Notes: generated by a model from the sequence alone, not told the origin. Numbered from the stretch's first letter, positions 1 to 9,396 are shown. The stretch: 64,000 nt of DNA from JAAFJT01 sp043744275 (GCA_043744275.1 JAYTUY010000151.1:1-64000); one strand, 5' to 3'. Numbers and translations: made by a program.

Positions 1-49
1 AAATTTGGGGTTACTAAACCCTAATTGAAACCTGTATCGAACCTTATAA

Positions 50-98
50 AATAAACCATCCCGAACTTTGTAACATACAAAATTCGGGATGGTTTATT
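50..98 (-). terminator. Rho-independent-type hairpin downstream of secG
   Basis: A perfect 16-bp inverted repeat (50-65 and 83-98, AATAAACCATCCCGAA and its complement) with a 17-nt loop sits just after the secG stop. A T-rich stretch follows on the minus strand. The same stem could serve a gene entering from the left. Positions 1-49 hold nothing I recognise. Confidence 0.75.
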
Positions 99-143
99 AT
101 TAATTCTCACACGCTCCTATTTTAACTGAGCAGAGTGTTAAAA

Positions 144-407
144 TCATTGAGATTGCAACTTAATATCCGTTACTCCTGCTCCTTTTGAAATGAAAAAATA
201 AGAAACAATGCATAACACAAATAAAGCAGCTGCCAAATACCACGTAATTTTTTCAATGGCATCAGCCGAGCGAGCTGCACCAAACATTTGATTCGCACCT
301 GAACCATAAGTAGAGTCGATACCGCCACCTTTAGGGTTTTGAATCAATACTGCACCTATCAATAAGAGTGCTACAATCGCAATTAAAACAGTTAGAGTCG
401 TTAACAT
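144..407 (-). CDS. secG: SecG, preprotein translocase subunit
   Basis: Small inner-membrane subunit of the SecYEG channel, which assists protein export. The 87-residue product has two hydrophobic helices (about residues 3-22 and 55-73). Between them is the conserved loop with QNPKGGG and the NQMFGAARSAD segment, followed by the IEKITW motif at the start of the second helix. Length and topology are normal for the family. It is the last gene of a minus-strand run after the sigma-54 activator, lptE and an acidic hypothetical gene, an order common in Bacteroidota. A hairpin terminator follows it. Confidence 0.95.
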   Translation of the reverse strand: MLTTLTVLIAIVALLLIGAVLIQNPKGGGIDSTYGSGANQMFGAARSADAIEKITWYLAAALFVLCIVSYFFISKGAGVTDIKLQSQ

Positions 408-492
408 TTTTTATCTTTTTTAATGTACAAAAATCTGATTTTCTCCAAAGGAGTTTGTTAGAAAAACTAAGTGAAAACGCATTTAAAGTGAA

Positions 493-2313
493 TTATAAAT
501 TTGTATTACGTAATTTTTCAATTTTGGCTGCAAAGTAATCACTTTTTTCAGGAATTAACAAACTTAATCTTTGATACATTTCAATAGATTTTTTATAATT
601 GCCTTGCCAAGCTAAAATATCTGCCAATGTTTCCGAAATCATGTCGTCATTTTCCTCTATGCTTTTGGCTGCCAACTCGTGCATTTGCTTTTTCTTTTTC
701 TTCTTTTTAGGCATGTCTTCATCAGACAATTCATCTGGATTTTCTGCAAAATAATCTTCCTCTTTTTTCGAAGAAGGCTGATTCAATCCGAATAAATTAT
801 CTGGCAAATCCTGCGGTTTTTCAAACATCAATGCCAATATACTTTCACTCAAAACATGCTTATTATCCGTCGGTATGTGCGTAGGTGTAGGCGCAGGCTT
901 TAGTGTAATTGCTTCATTATCAATGTTTTGTAAAGGAGTTGCAGGTATAATAATCGGTGCAGTTTCAGTCAATGGAGTCGTTGTAACTATGCTTTCAGGC
1001 GACGTCATTTTGAATTGACGAAGCCATTCTGAAAAGCTCAATTTAGGCGGTTCAGCAGCATCCATAACTGGATGATTATCTTTTACAATCGCTTTCCCTT
1101 GATTGACGATTTCTATTTCTACATCCGATTTTTTCTTCATACTCTCTACTTCAAAATGGCTTTCAATAGCTATTTTTTCATGATTATACTGAGGGGTCTC
1201 CTCTACTCTATTGACTATATCATTCGATTCAAACGAAAGCGTATTTGGATTATCAAAAATTGGCTCTATTATTTGCCAATTTGAATCCTGATTATCTTGT
1301 TTTTTCTCTGTAATAAATTGATTTTCAATAAATTCTTCATTATTATCCAACTCTTCATAATGCCTAATTTGTTCCTCAATAATTTGATTTTCAGGCTCTT
1401 GTGAATCAGGCATTTCTTTAATATCGTCTAAATTTTCAAAATCAAGGGGTTCAGTTGGGTGCGGAATTTCTTTTGGAATATCTTCTTCATCCAATAAATT
1501 TTCGATTGAAAAAACATCTTCAAAATCATCTGTTGAAGACAGTTGATCTTCATTTTGTTCAGATTCATACAAGGCTTCTAAAGTAGGAATTGAAGCTGTT
1601 GGCTCTTTTACCATGGCAATTTCTTCTTCTTCATCCTTAGATTGAAACTCTTCCAAAGTAGTCAAATGCTTATCAGATATTTCAGAATTGCCATTCACAT
1701 TTGTAAAATCCAAAGCTGAAGCTCCAAATTCTGATAAAATATGCTCAATGGCTAAATCAACTTCCTTTTCATCATAATCTTGATGGCTTTCAACTGTCGA
1801 TTTTGTTGAAATATCAGATTGCAAAGGCATTGTCAAATCTATAATATCTATATTCTCATTTTCAATATCATCTTTAGTTTTATCAGTATTTATATGAATG
1901 TTGTCGCCAAATTCTACCCCACCCCAATCCAATTGCAAATCTGAACTCGAAGCTGCTATATTATCATTATAAATTTCAGAAACATGCCGCCCTTCAAGCA
2001 TTTTTTCAATATTGCTCAACTCCGTCAATTCGAGATAATCCTCTCCCAAAATGACATTATCAGGCACATTTTGAAGCATTTTTAACTTCTTAACGAGCTT
2101 ATATAAAAATCGCCGATTGGTGGAATACGCCGCAGCCATTTGGAGATTGCGCTCATAGTCTTTGTTCTGTTCGATATACGATTTTTTAAGTAAAAGCACG
2201 CGTAAATTGGTCGCATAAGGATATTGAACCACCAATGTTTTCAATTCCTCATAAGACAGGGTGTAGAGATAGGATTCGTCTTTTAAATACGCTGTTAGTT
2301 GCTCATTATTCAT
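493..2313 (-). CDS. Acidic low-complexity protein with terminal TPR-like helices
   Basis: 606 residues, function unknown. The N-terminal ~95 residues are helical and resemble a TPR-type segment. The long middle (about 100-480) is strongly acidic, rich in Glu, Asp and Asn, and probably disordered. A lysine run (KKKKKKK) precedes a C-terminal helical repeat containing LADILAWQGNYKKSIEMYQRL, which looks like a TPR. No signal peptide or membrane segment is visible, so it is probably cytoplasmic. It lies 3 nt after lptE and just before secG. Proteins of this layout occur at this position in other Bacteroidota, which suggests an envelope-biogenesis link, but that is inference. One copy of the dispersed word (1186) reads TPQY in the acidic region. 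Confidence 0.8.
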   Translation of the reverse strand: MNNEQLTAYLKDESYLYTLSYEELKTLVVQYPYATNLRVLLLKKSYIEQNKDYERNLQMAAAYSTNRRFLYKLVKKLKMLQNVPDNVILGEDYLELTELSNIEKMLEGRHVSEIYNDNIAASSSDLQLDWGGVEFGDNIHINTDKTKDDIENENIDIIDLTMPLQSDISTKSTVESHQDYDEKEVDLAIEHILSEFGASALDFTNVNGNSEISDKHLTTLEEFQSKDEEEEIAMVKEPTASIPTLEALYESEQNEDQLSSTDDFEDVFSIENLLDEEDIPKEIPHPTEPLDFENLDDIKEMPDSQEPENQIIEEQIRHYEELDNNEEFIENQFITEKKQDNQDSNWQIIEPIFDNPNTLSFESNDIVNRVEETPQYNHEKIAIESHFEVESMKKKSDVEIEIVNQGKAIVKDNHPVMDAAEPPKLSFSEWLRQFKMTSPESIVTTTPLTETAPIIIPATPLQNIDNEAITLKPAPTPTHIPTDNKHVLSESILALMFEKPQDLPDNLFGLNQPSSKKEEDYFAENPDELSDEDMPKKKKKKKQMHELAAKSIEENDDMISETLADILAWQGNYKKSIEMYQRLSLLIPEKSDYFAAKIEKLRNTNL

Positions 2314-2316
2314 GTT

Positions 2317-2817
2317 TCACCAATTTTCGGTAAAGGCTTTATTAAAAATATCTTCTAATATCTTATCTGTAATTTGTTTAATCAATTGATCTTGAACCAC
2401 TAATAATTGACTCGTGCCTGGGAAATCCGCTTGGAAACTAAACTGTTGTTTCCATGAGCCTTTTTCATTTTTATTGTCCGTCATTTCTACAGCAATCGTT
2501 ATTCTCAACTGGTTAAATGCAGCCGGCTGATTGGGTTGAGGAGCTACTGCGGAGACATCAAAACCAACAACAGAACCCGTGAAAGCTAAATCAGACCCCT
2601 CAGTATTGACAAGATTTAGACGCGTATTATTGCGTATTTTATCCTTCAGTTTTTCAGTAAAAGTCTGAGCCAATGTAGGTGGTGCGGTGGATGCACTATT
2701 GGTAAACAAGCTCACTGAAAATGACTTAGTATCAGGTGCAATGATAACGCCTCTTAGCGAATAGCACCCTGATAATAAGGCAATTAATAAAGTAAAAACG
2801 GGTATTTTCAAATTCAT
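2317..2817 (-). CDS. lptE: LptE-like LPS assembly lipoprotein
   Basis: 166-residue outer-membrane lipoprotein. The signal peptide ends in the lipobox LLSGC (Cys18), followed by YSLRGVIIAPDTKSFSV, typical of Bacteroidota LptE-family proteins. LptE plugs the LptD barrel that inserts lipopolysaccharide into the outer membrane. The C-terminus alternates beta and helix (QLIKQITDKILEDIFNKAF), as in the family. It lies directly before the acidic hypothetical gene (3-nt gap) and downstream of the sigma-54 activator. One dispersed word (2595) encodes NTEGS in a loop. Confidence 0.9.
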   Translation of the reverse strand: MNLKIPVFTLLIALLSGCYSLRGVIIAPDTKSFSVSLFTNSASTAPPTLAQTFTEKLKDKIRNNTRLNLVNTEGSDLAFTGSVVGFDVSAVAPQPNQPAAFNQLRITIAVEMTDNKNEKGSWKQQFSFQADFPGTSQLLVVQDQLIKQITDKILEDIFNKAFTENW

Positions 2818-2830
2818 TTTTAGTGTGTTT

Positions 2831-2863
2831 AACTTGCAGCAAGTTCAAAACTTGCTGCAAGTT
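2831..2863. repeat. Palindromic intergenic repeat (AACTTGCAGCAAGTT family)
   Basis: Two 15-bp inverted arms AACTTGCAGCAAGTT separated by a short CAA-type spacer; each arm is itself nearly palindromic. A second copy lies at 16144-16176. It sits between the sigma-54 activator stop and lptE and could form a hairpin in the transcript. Confidence 0.85.
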
Positions 2864-2893
2864 GTGTCAATTATTTTCATAAAAATACCTCCA

Positions 2894-4231
2894 TTAATCC
2901 AAAAGATATTCTTTAATTTTTCGATAAAGCGTTCGTTCAGATATGCCTAAATCATCAGCGGCATCTTTACGCCTATTGTTGTGTTTTTTTAAGGCTTTGA
3001 CAATTAAATTTTTCTCATGTTCAGCCATATCAAGGCTTTCTTCAACTACTTCTACTGCTTCTTGATCGTAAGCATTTGCTTTATTTTTCTGTATAATGAT
3101 GGGCTGTTGAGAAAATCTTGGCTGAGTATTAATATCGTCATTATCAATGTCAGAAACGGATTCCGTTTCGTCATAAAACATATTTTCTGAATTGTTATAT
3201 CCATTAGATGTTTGCCTAAAATCTTGATACCCTTGTGCATTGGTATATGAAGGCGAAGGCAAGGCTAAGTTATTGATATTCAATGAGTTAGGTACACTCA
3301 AATTATTATTTTTAATTAATTCAGCGATGACTGTTTTCAAATAATTCAAGTCGTTTTTCATATCAAAAAGCAACTTGTACATGATTTCACGCTCCTCAAA
3401 ATTATTATCATTCCTGCGTTGAGAAGCAGGCAAAGGTCGCTTTAAAAGTTGCGGCATAGCGGTCATTAAATCCTCACCTGTTATCACTTTTTCTTGAGAA
3501 AGCACTGAAAGCTGCTCCGCTACATTCTTCAATTCTCTAATATTGCCGGGCCACGAATAACGTTCAATAATCATGCGCGCTCGTTCATCCAACTGTATAG
3601 GTGAGGTGCGATATTTATCTGCAAAATCGACTGAAAATTTTCTGAAAAGCAAATAAACATCCTCAGAACGCTCTTTCAAAGACGGCACTTTAATGGGCAC
3701 AGTGCTCAAACGAAAATATAAATCTTCTCTAAATGTGCCTTTTCTCACGGCTTCATCCAACTGAATATTGGTCGCCGCTATCACCCTCACATCTGTTTTA
3801 TCCACCTTCGATGAACCGACTCGAACCAACTCTCCATTCTCTAAAACGCGCAACAATAAAGCCTGAGTATCCAAGGGCATTTCACCTATTTCATCTAAAA
3901 ATATAGTGCCGCCGTTGACCGTTTCAAAATAGCCTTTTCTATCATTGACAGCCCCTGTAAATGCGCCTTTTTCATGTCCAAAAAGCTCTGAATTGATTGT
4001 ACCTGCTGGGATTGCACCGCAGTTGATGGCAATAAATTGATTGTGTTTACGTGCCGAAAGAGAATGAATAACCTTAGAAAAAACTTCTTTACCAACGCCA
4101 CTTTCCCCTTGAATCAATACCGTCAAATCAGTAGCCGCCACACGCACAGCTGTATCTAAAGCCGCATCCAAAAGACTGGATGAGCCGATAATTCCGAAAC
4201 GTTGTTTAATAGATTGCAAATTATTGCTCAT
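2894..4231 (-). CDS. Sigma-54-dependent transcriptional activator (AAA+/Fis)
   Basis: Enhancer-binding protein that remodels sigma-54 RNA polymerase by ATP hydrolysis. From the preferred start it has 445 residues: Walker A GESGVGKE (42-49), the sigma-54 contact loop GAFTGA (89-94), Walker B FLDEIGE (111-117), arginine-finger region and the WPGNIREL motif. A C-terminal Fis-type helix-turn-helix ends in GISERTLYRKIKEYLLD. There is no N-terminal receiver or sensor domain, so activity is set elsewhere. I prefer the ATG at 4231 (MSNNLQSI). The longer reading from 4285 adds 18 residues that run through a dispersed word (4271) and look non-native. It heads the lptE-secG run. Confidence 0.92.
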   Translation of the reverse strand: MSNNLQSIKQRFGIIGSSSLLDAALDTAVRVAATDLTVLIQGESGVGKEVFSKVIHSLSARKHNQFIAINCGAIPAGTINSELFGHEKGAFTGAVNDRKGYFETVNGGTIFLDEIGEMPLDTQALLLRVLENGELVRVGSSKVDKTDVRVIAATNIQLDEAVRKGTFREDLYFRLSTVPIKVPSLKERSEDVYLLFRKFSVDFADKYRTSPIQLDERARMIIERYSWPGNIRELKNVAEQLSVLSQEKVITGEDLMTAMPQLLKRPLPASQRRNDNNFEEREIMYKLLFDMKNDLNYLKTVIAELIKNNNLSVPNSLNINNLALPSPSYTNAQGYQDFRQTSNGYNNSENMFYDETESVSDIDNDDINTQPRFSQQPIIIQKNKANAYDQEAVEVVEESLDMAEHEKNLIVKALKKHNNRRKDAADDLGISERTLYRKIKEYLLD

Positions 4232-4374
4232 AAAATAGATTGTAAAAATGTTATCTAAGGCAAATATACGACCCCTCAGTATCAAAGCCTAAAAACCGTT
4301 TAAATAATCTGACAAAAAGTCAGTTTTAATGGATTAACAAACTGACAGAAGTATAGTTTTAATATTCTCTAATG

Positions 4375-4533
4375 AAAAAGAGGCTATTTCAAAAGTTATT
4401 GATTATTAAGTTATTAAGTTATTTTTGACTAATAAAAAATTGGTTTTTTCCGAATGGATACTCGGTACAATATTTTATATCCAAAATAACTTAATAACTA
4501 ATTAACTAATAACTTCAAAAACAACCTCTTTTT
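4375..4533. mobile_element. MITE-like repeat, copy A
   Basis: About 159 bp with long imperfect terminal inverted repeats of roughly 50 bp that begin AAAAAGAGGCT and contain GTTATTRRTTATTAAGTTATT. The central part includes TACAATATTTTATAT. A related copy lies at 9251-9391. It fills most of the spacer between the sigma-54 activator start and the sugar kinase stop (4232-4549). It has no coding capacity. It could be a miniature element or simply a long hairpin used as a terminator for the kinase. Confidence 0.6.
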
Positions 4534-4549
4534 AAAATTCTATTATATT

Positions 4550-5521
4550 TTAAATTATATCTTCATAAACCCTATTTCTATCAATAGTAGAAGGCAGTGG
4601 TCCAAAATGTGCCAATTTGAGTTCTGCCATTCTTCTGCCTGCTTTTGCTGAATCCAATATATTGTGTCCATCCAAACGGGCGGTCAAATAACCCGACCAA
4701 AAGGCATCCCCTGCACCTGTTGTATCTTTAACTTCTACTGGTCTTGTCGGTAAAAAATGAGACCCCTCAGTATTTGAAGCCACTTGACAACCGTCGCCAC
4801 CTAAAGTAATGCATACTTCAGCAGCCCCTAAATTGAGAAAATGCTGTGCTGCCGCTTTGGCATCTGTCAATTTTGAGCTATAAAGCCGTTCCCAATCTAC
4901 TTCGCTGCACTTCACAAATGCACCATGACTACAAAATTCAGCAACCACTCGCTGTGCTTCTGCTTGATCATGCCATATTTTTTGAGCATAATTGACATCA
5001 ATACTCAGTTTACAACCTAATTCAGCGGCTTTACGAGCACCCCTCAGTATATTGGTCTGTGCGGGCTTTTTACTTAATGCAAAACAAGTTGTATGAAATA
5101 TTGAAGCAGAATTTAATAATTTTTCATTCAGTTGCCCCATCGAAATTCGACAATCGGCTCCTCGATAGGCTTCAAAATTGCTGACATTTTTTGAGCGCGT
5201 CACCAATATCAAGGTGGTCATTTCATTGACTTGACGCATAGATTTTGTTTTAAGTCCTAAGCTTTTGACATAAGCCATCAAATAATTGCCCATATCATCC
5301 TTGCCAACAGTGGAAACGAGGCGTACTTTATTGCCCAAACGTTTCATATTCATACATAAATTCGCTGGACTACCGCCTGGAATACGCTTGAACATTTCTG
5401 CTTCATCCATCAATTCAGCAAAATCTGTAGAAATCATATCTATCAATAATTCGCCAACGCTTAGAATGTCAATTTCTCTATTTCTCATTAAAACTACCTG
5501 CTTCGGATTATAAATCATCAT
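4550..5521 (-). CDS. PfkB-family carbohydrate kinase (fructokinase-like)
   Basis: Ribokinase/PfkB-fold sugar kinase that phosphorylates a sugar with ATP; fructose is the likeliest substrate but this is not proven. Visible motifs are the N-terminal VGELLIDM strand, the substrate-side GGSPANLCMNMKRLG motif (PfkB signature 1) and the C-terminal DTTGAGDAFWSGYL, which holds the catalytic Asp and anion hole. Length (323) is typical. The ATG at 5521 overlaps the upstream lipoprotein stop by 4 nt (ATGA), indicating coupling; an internal start at 5488 (MRNREIDI) is also plausible. Two dispersed words lie inside (4762 as NTEGS, 5039 as ILRG). Confidence 0.88.
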   Translation of the reverse strand: MMIYNPKQVVLMRNREIDILSVGELLIDMISTDFAELMDEAEMFKRIPGGSPANLCMNMKRLGNKVRLVSTVGKDDMGNYLMAYVKSLGLKTKSMRQVNEMTTLILVTRSKNVSNFEAYRGADCRISMGQLNEKLLNSASIFHTTCFALSKKPAQTNILRGARKAAELGCKLSIDVNYAQKIWHDQAEAQRVVAEFCSHGAFVKCSEVDWERLYSSKLTDAKAAAQHFLNLGAAEVCITLGGDGCQVASNTEGSHFLPTRPVEVKDTTGAGDAFWSGYLTARLDGHNILDSAKAGRRMAELKLAHFGPLPSTIDRNRVYEDII

Positions 5522-6906
5522 TCGTCCAATCTGAAAATATTGCCTTGAAATCTCAAAATATTCACATAACTGTTTTCATATTTTGAAATATTGTTATTGG
5601 CATCATCTCCTGATGAAACAGCGCGGAAAACTGGATTGAAATAAAAGCGAGTATGCAAAACGGATTCCTGTTCTCTATCCAAAAAGTAAGGAAATTTAGA
5701 ACCATATTTCATCATCATTTTACCAATAAATAAGGTACAATCGTAGCCTAAAAAGGCATCTGAATTGGGTAATTTACCATATTTTGATAAAAATTTATTT
5801 TTAAAATACTTGACATCAGGGCTGTTGTTGTCAATATAAGTGGAGCTACTGACGCGCACTTTTAAGGCTTCGTATAAGCCATTAAGAGATTTATCAAAAT
5901 CCATCCATTGAGGCATACCATACACCACTACTTGATTGCGGCGTGGCGAAGCATTCAATTTCTTTAAAAATGTCGTGACAAACGCTTCATTCCAAGAAGG
6001 CAAGATGAAAACCGTTGTTCCTGTATTTTCAATATAAGGTTCAATATTGAAATTAAAATCATCATCGATGCGCCATTCTTCATACTTTGCATTGCTATAC
6101 ATTTTGTTAGCATCTTCAAAATATCCAAATCGCGCCACTTCATTGTCTTTAGTTCGCCCTGCTAAAACCACTTGCGCAGTACCATAGTGAGATTGTATAT
6201 GCCGCACGATATTATTGCAATGCATTTTTAAACTCGGCTTCACTTGTACGAAATTAGGATTGAACCCTTCAATATCGCCTGTTGGAAAATAAGGAGAAAC
6301 AACAGTGACATTATTGCGGCTTGAAAATGCAACAGCTGACACAACGCTTTCTTTTTCAACAGGTCCGATAATGACATCCGCTCTCGAAACTTCATAACGG
6401 CTGGAAACACTGTTAAAATCGCCCCTTGAATCCATGACATTGATATTCAATTTCACGGGCAATGTAGAGAGTGTATCAAATGCCATTTTTGCACCTGCAT
6501 AAAAATCCAAAGCAAATTGCGCCTTCGGTGGATTGACCCCCTCAGTATATTTATCAGAATTAAATGGCAGCAACAAGGCTAAATTATACGATTCCTTCGT
6601 GCCAACGCCACCAGTTGTAGGAGTGGTAGGCGTAGTGACAACTGTTCCGTCAGCAATAACGACTGGTGCGGGTGGTGTTTGCCCCGTAGATGTAATCGGC
6701 GGCTTGGCTCTTGGATCGACTTTCCAGCGGACGGAATCTACCAATACTACTTTGCCAGTATTGGGATTGATTGGATTGTCGTCTTTCTTTTTATCTTTTT
6801 TTGGAGCAGTTGTTTCTGCTTTTTTGAAAAGGTCGCAAGAAGTGGTGGTTAAAGTCAGTGCGACAAGGAAAAGTGCCCCCCTCAGTATGTTGTTGTTAAA
6901 TTTCAT
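5518..6906 (-). CDS. Lipoprotein with type 1 periplasmic-binding fold
   Basis: Predicted lipoprotein. From ATG 6906 the signal peptide ends in TTTSC (Cys24). A Lys/Asp/Pro-rich linker follows, then a domain starting YNLALLLPFNSD with alternating strands and helices such as DVIIGPVEKESVVSAVAFSS and NVTVVSPYFP. This matches the LivK/LpoA-like type 1 periplasmic binding fold. The ligand is unknown. A longer reading starts at 6960, but its extra residues are basic and unlike a signal peptide. It precedes the sugar kinase with a 4-nt overlap. The dispersed word at 6876 encodes ILRG inside the signal peptide and another (6536) encodes YTEGV. Confidence 0.78.
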   Translation of the reverse strand: MKFNNNILRGALFLVALTLTTTSCDLFKKAETTAPKKDKKKDDNPINPNTGKVVLVDSVRWKVDPRAKPPITSTGQTPPAPVVIADGTVVTTPTTPTTGGVGTKESYNLALLLPFNSDKYTEGVNPPKAQFALDFYAGAKMAFDTLSTLPVKLNINVMDSRGDFNSVSSRYEVSRADVIIGPVEKESVVSAVAFSSRNNVTVVSPYFPTGDIEGFNPNFVQVKPSLKMHCNNIVRHIQSHYGTAQVVLAGRTKDNEVARFGYFEDANKMYSNAKYEEWRIDDDFNFNIEPYIENTGTTVFILPSWNEAFVTTFLKKLNASPRRNQVVVYGMPQWMDFDKSLNGLYEALKVRVSSSTYIDNNSPDVKYFKNKFLSKYGKLPNSDAFLGYDCTLFIGKMMMKYGSKFPYFLDREQESVLHTRFYFNPVFRAVSSGDDANNNISKYENSYVNILRFQGNIFRLDE

Positions 6907-7028
6907 GATTGTGGTTTGTTTCATAAATGCGTGAGTTTGTTTTTGATAGTAGATTTTCATAGTGTTACAAATCTAAGGAATTTTAAAAAATAAGTGAAAT
7001 TTTTAATGAAAAAATTAAAAAATCACTG

Positions 7029-8621
7029 TTATTCCCATTCAATTGTCGCTGGTGGCTTGGTAGAAATATCAAATACCACGCGATTGATGCCTTTTACACT
7101 ATTAATAATGTCTGTCGATATTTCTGCTAAAAAATCGTAAGGTAGCCGCGACCATTCTGCTGTCATGCCATCCATTGAATTCACGGCGCGCAAGGCAACA
7201 GCTTGTTCATACGTGCGCTCATCGCCCATGACACCCACTGAATAAATAGGTAAAAGAATCGTGCCTGCTTGCCATACTTTGTCGTACAAACCATGCCGTT
7301 TCAATCCATTAATATATATGGCGTCGGCGTCTTGCAAAAGGCGGACTTTTTCAGGGGTAATATCGCCTAATATGCGGATGCCCAAACCGGGACCTGGGAA
7401 CGGATGCCTATACAATATATTTTCAGCCAATCCCATCTCCTTCCCCACTCTCCGCACTTCGTCTTTGAAAAGAAAACGCAAGGGTTCAACTATTTTCAAT
7501 TTCAATTTATCAGGCAAACCACCTACATTATGGTGAGATTTAATGGTGACTGAGGGACCATGCACGCTGATTGATTCTATCACATCAGGATAAATAGTGC
7601 CTTGTGCCAACCATTGAATGTCTTTAAATTTTTCAGATTCTTCTTCAAAAACTTCTATAAATGAGCGTCCGATGGCTTTTCGCTTGGCTTCGGGTTCAGA
7701 TATGCCTTTCAAAGCATCATAAAATTTCTGTTTCGCATCCACGCCTTCTACATTCAAGCCCATATGCGCGTAAGAGTCCATGACTTCTTCAAACTCATTT
7801 TTACGCAGCAATCCATTGTCTATAAAAAAGCAAAATAAGTTTTTACCAATCGCTTTATGCAGCAGCAACGCCGCCACACTTGAATCCACGCCGCCCGACA
7901 ATGCCAATAGAACATGCTCCTCTCCTATTTTTTGACGCAATGATTCAACCGTTTCCTCTACAAAAGATTTAGGTGTCCACTCGCCACTGCAACCTGCTAT
8001 ATCGAGTACAAAATTTTTCAAAATCTTCAATCCATCCAAACTATGCGTCACTTCAGGGTGAAATTGAATACAATACAAAGGCATTTCCCCTTTTTTCGTC
8101 GTCTTTTTAAAAGCGGCGATAGCACCACCACCCCCTGTAGATGGGTAATCGGTATTAGGTAATGGGTAATGAGTTAAATCGCGCGTATCTGCTAATAATT
8201 CAAAGCCTTCGGGCAGCAGCTTCACCGTATCGCTGTGCGACATCCACACTTGAGAATTGGTTTTGATGCCTTTGAAAAACTTATCTTTTTTATAGATATT
8301 ATTCAACATTGCCTTGCCATATTCCCGTTTATGGGATTTGCCGACCGTGCCACCGAAATATTGCGCCGTGAGTTGCGCTCCATAACAAATGCCCAAGACA
8401 GGTTTTTTACCCACTATTTGACTCAAATCTGCTTTCAAAGCATTCTCATCCAAGACAGAAAATGGGCTACCACTCAGTATCACCGCTTTGATGGAATCAT
8501 CTAATTCAGGAATTTTATTGTAGGGCACAATTTCGGAATAGACATTTAATTCCCTAATTCGGCGGGCAATCAATTGTGTATATTGGGAGCCAAAATCTAA
8601 AATAAGCACTTTTTCTTTCAT
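7029..8621 (-). CDS. guaA: GMP synthase (glutamine-hydrolysing)
   Basis: Converts XMP to GMP with glutamine and ATP. 530 residues. The N-terminal class I glutamine amidotransferase has the nucleophile Cys79 in LGICYGAQ and His188/Glu190 in FHPE. The ATP-pyrophosphatase P-loop is SGGVDSS (242-248), and the C-terminal dimerisation domain ends KPPATIEWE. Odd feature: residues about 149-166 (8124-8177) are an insertion whose DNA resembles the intergenic minisatellite near 34.1 kb. It lies in a loop between amidotransferase strands and probably does not block function. A one-mismatch form of the dispersed word is at 8470-8480. The minus-strand TATCTTTG at 8627-8634 matches the Bacteroidota -7 element, but no well-spaced -33 box is seen. 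Confidence 0.97.
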   Translation of the reverse strand: MKEKVLILDFGSQYTQLIARRIRELNVYSEIVPYNKIPELDDSIKAVILSGSPFSVLDENALKADLSQIVGKKPVLGICYGAQLTAQYFGGTVGKSHKREYGKAMLNNIYKKDKFFKGIKTNSQVWMSHSDTVKLLPEGFELLADTRDLTHYPLPNTDYPSTGGGGAIAAFKKTTKKGEMPLYCIQFHPEVTHSLDGLKILKNFVLDIAGCSGEWTPKSFVEETVESLRQKIGEEHVLLALSGGVDSSVAALLLHKAIGKNLFCFFIDNGLLRKNEFEEVMDSYAHMGLNVEGVDAKQKFYDALKGISEPEAKRKAIGRSFIEVFEEESEKFKDIQWLAQGTIYPDVIESISVHGPSVTIKSHHNVGGLPDKLKLKIVEPLRFLFKDEVRRVGKEMGLAENILYRHPFPGPGLGIRILGDITPEKVRLLQDADAIYINGLKRHGLYDKVWQAGTILLPIYSVGVMGDERTYEQAVALRAVNSMDGMTAEWSRLPYDFLAEISTDIINSVKGINRVVFDISTKPPATIEWE

Positions 8622-8747
8622 GCGCGCAAAGATAGAATTTTGATTTGGTTTTATAAATATTGAGCAATAAATTGTAGTGTTTACAATTATTTTATATTTT
8701 TAGGTTTGAAAAACTCATTTTAAATAATCTTTTAAATTTTAAAAAAC

Positions 8748-9227
8748 ATGGATAACAACTATTTAGATTCAGAATTAGAAGTCAAACAACAATTTACGGC
8801 TTATGCAGGTTTTTGGCAGCGTTTTGTAGCCGCTATTATTGATGGCATTTTACTTTACATTGTTCAATTTGTAATTTTAGCTGTCTTCGGCGTCTCTGCT
8901 TATGCTTCAGATCCTCAGGCGATGATGGAAGGTGGATTCCCAATGTCATTTATTTTGGCTTACATTGCTATATTGGGCGTGAATGTTGCCTATTTTGCCT
9001 ATTTAGAATCAAGTGAAAGACAAGCGACTTTTGGAAAACAAGCCATGGGTTTGGTTGTGACGGACATGAATGGCGAGCGCCTTACACTCTTAAATGCAGT
9101 TGGTCGCTATTTCTCGAAAATTCCTTCTGCCTTAATTTTGATGATTGGTTATTTTATGCAACCATTCACTGAAAAAAAGCAAGCCTTGCATGATATGATT
9201 GCAGGTACTTTGGTTTATAAGAAGTAA
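8748..9227 (+). CDS. RDD-family integral membrane protein
   Basis: 159 residues. It opens with a soluble segment then YAGFWQRFVAAIIDGILLY, the RDD-family signature (aromatic, Arg and Asp at the start of helix 1). There are two further hydrophobic helices (about 62-82 and 123-141) and the family KQAMGLVVTDMNGERLTLLNA segment between. RDD proteins are small transport or channel-like membrane proteins of varied, mostly unknown function. It is transcribed alone, divergently from guaA, and followed by the MITE-like repeat at 9251. Confidence 0.88.
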   Translation: MDNNYLDSELEVKQQFTAYAGFWQRFVAAIIDGILLYIVQFVILAVFGVSAYASDPQAMMEGGFPMSFILAYIAILGVNVAYFAYLESSERQATFGKQAMGLVVTDMNGERLTLLNAVGRYFSKIPSALILMIGYFMQPFTEKKQALHDMIAGTLVYKK

Positions 9228-9250
9228 ATCTTTTTCTCTTAAATAAATGA

Positions 9251-9391
9251 AAAAAGAGGCTTTCTCAAAAGTTACTGGTTATTAAGTTATTAATTTAATT
9301 TCGTTTAATAAAACATTGATTTACAATATTTTATACATGAAATAAGTCAATAACTAATTAACTTAATAACCCTTTGAGACAGCCTCTTTTT
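9251..9391. mobile_element. MITE-like repeat, copy B
   Basis: About 141 bp, related to 4375-4533. The left end is AAAAAGAGGCTTTCTCAAAAG and the right end is its imperfect complement ending AGCCTCTTTTT; both contain the GGTTATTAAGTTATT inner motif. It lies between converging genes (RDD protein and LRR protein), so the hairpin could terminate transcription in both directions. Confidence 0.6.
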
Positions 9392-9396
9392 AATTT

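Noticed and set aside
4232..4285. Longer N-terminus of the sigma-54 activator
   Set aside because: The added 18 residues run through a dispersed word and do not match the family; ATG 4231 is better.
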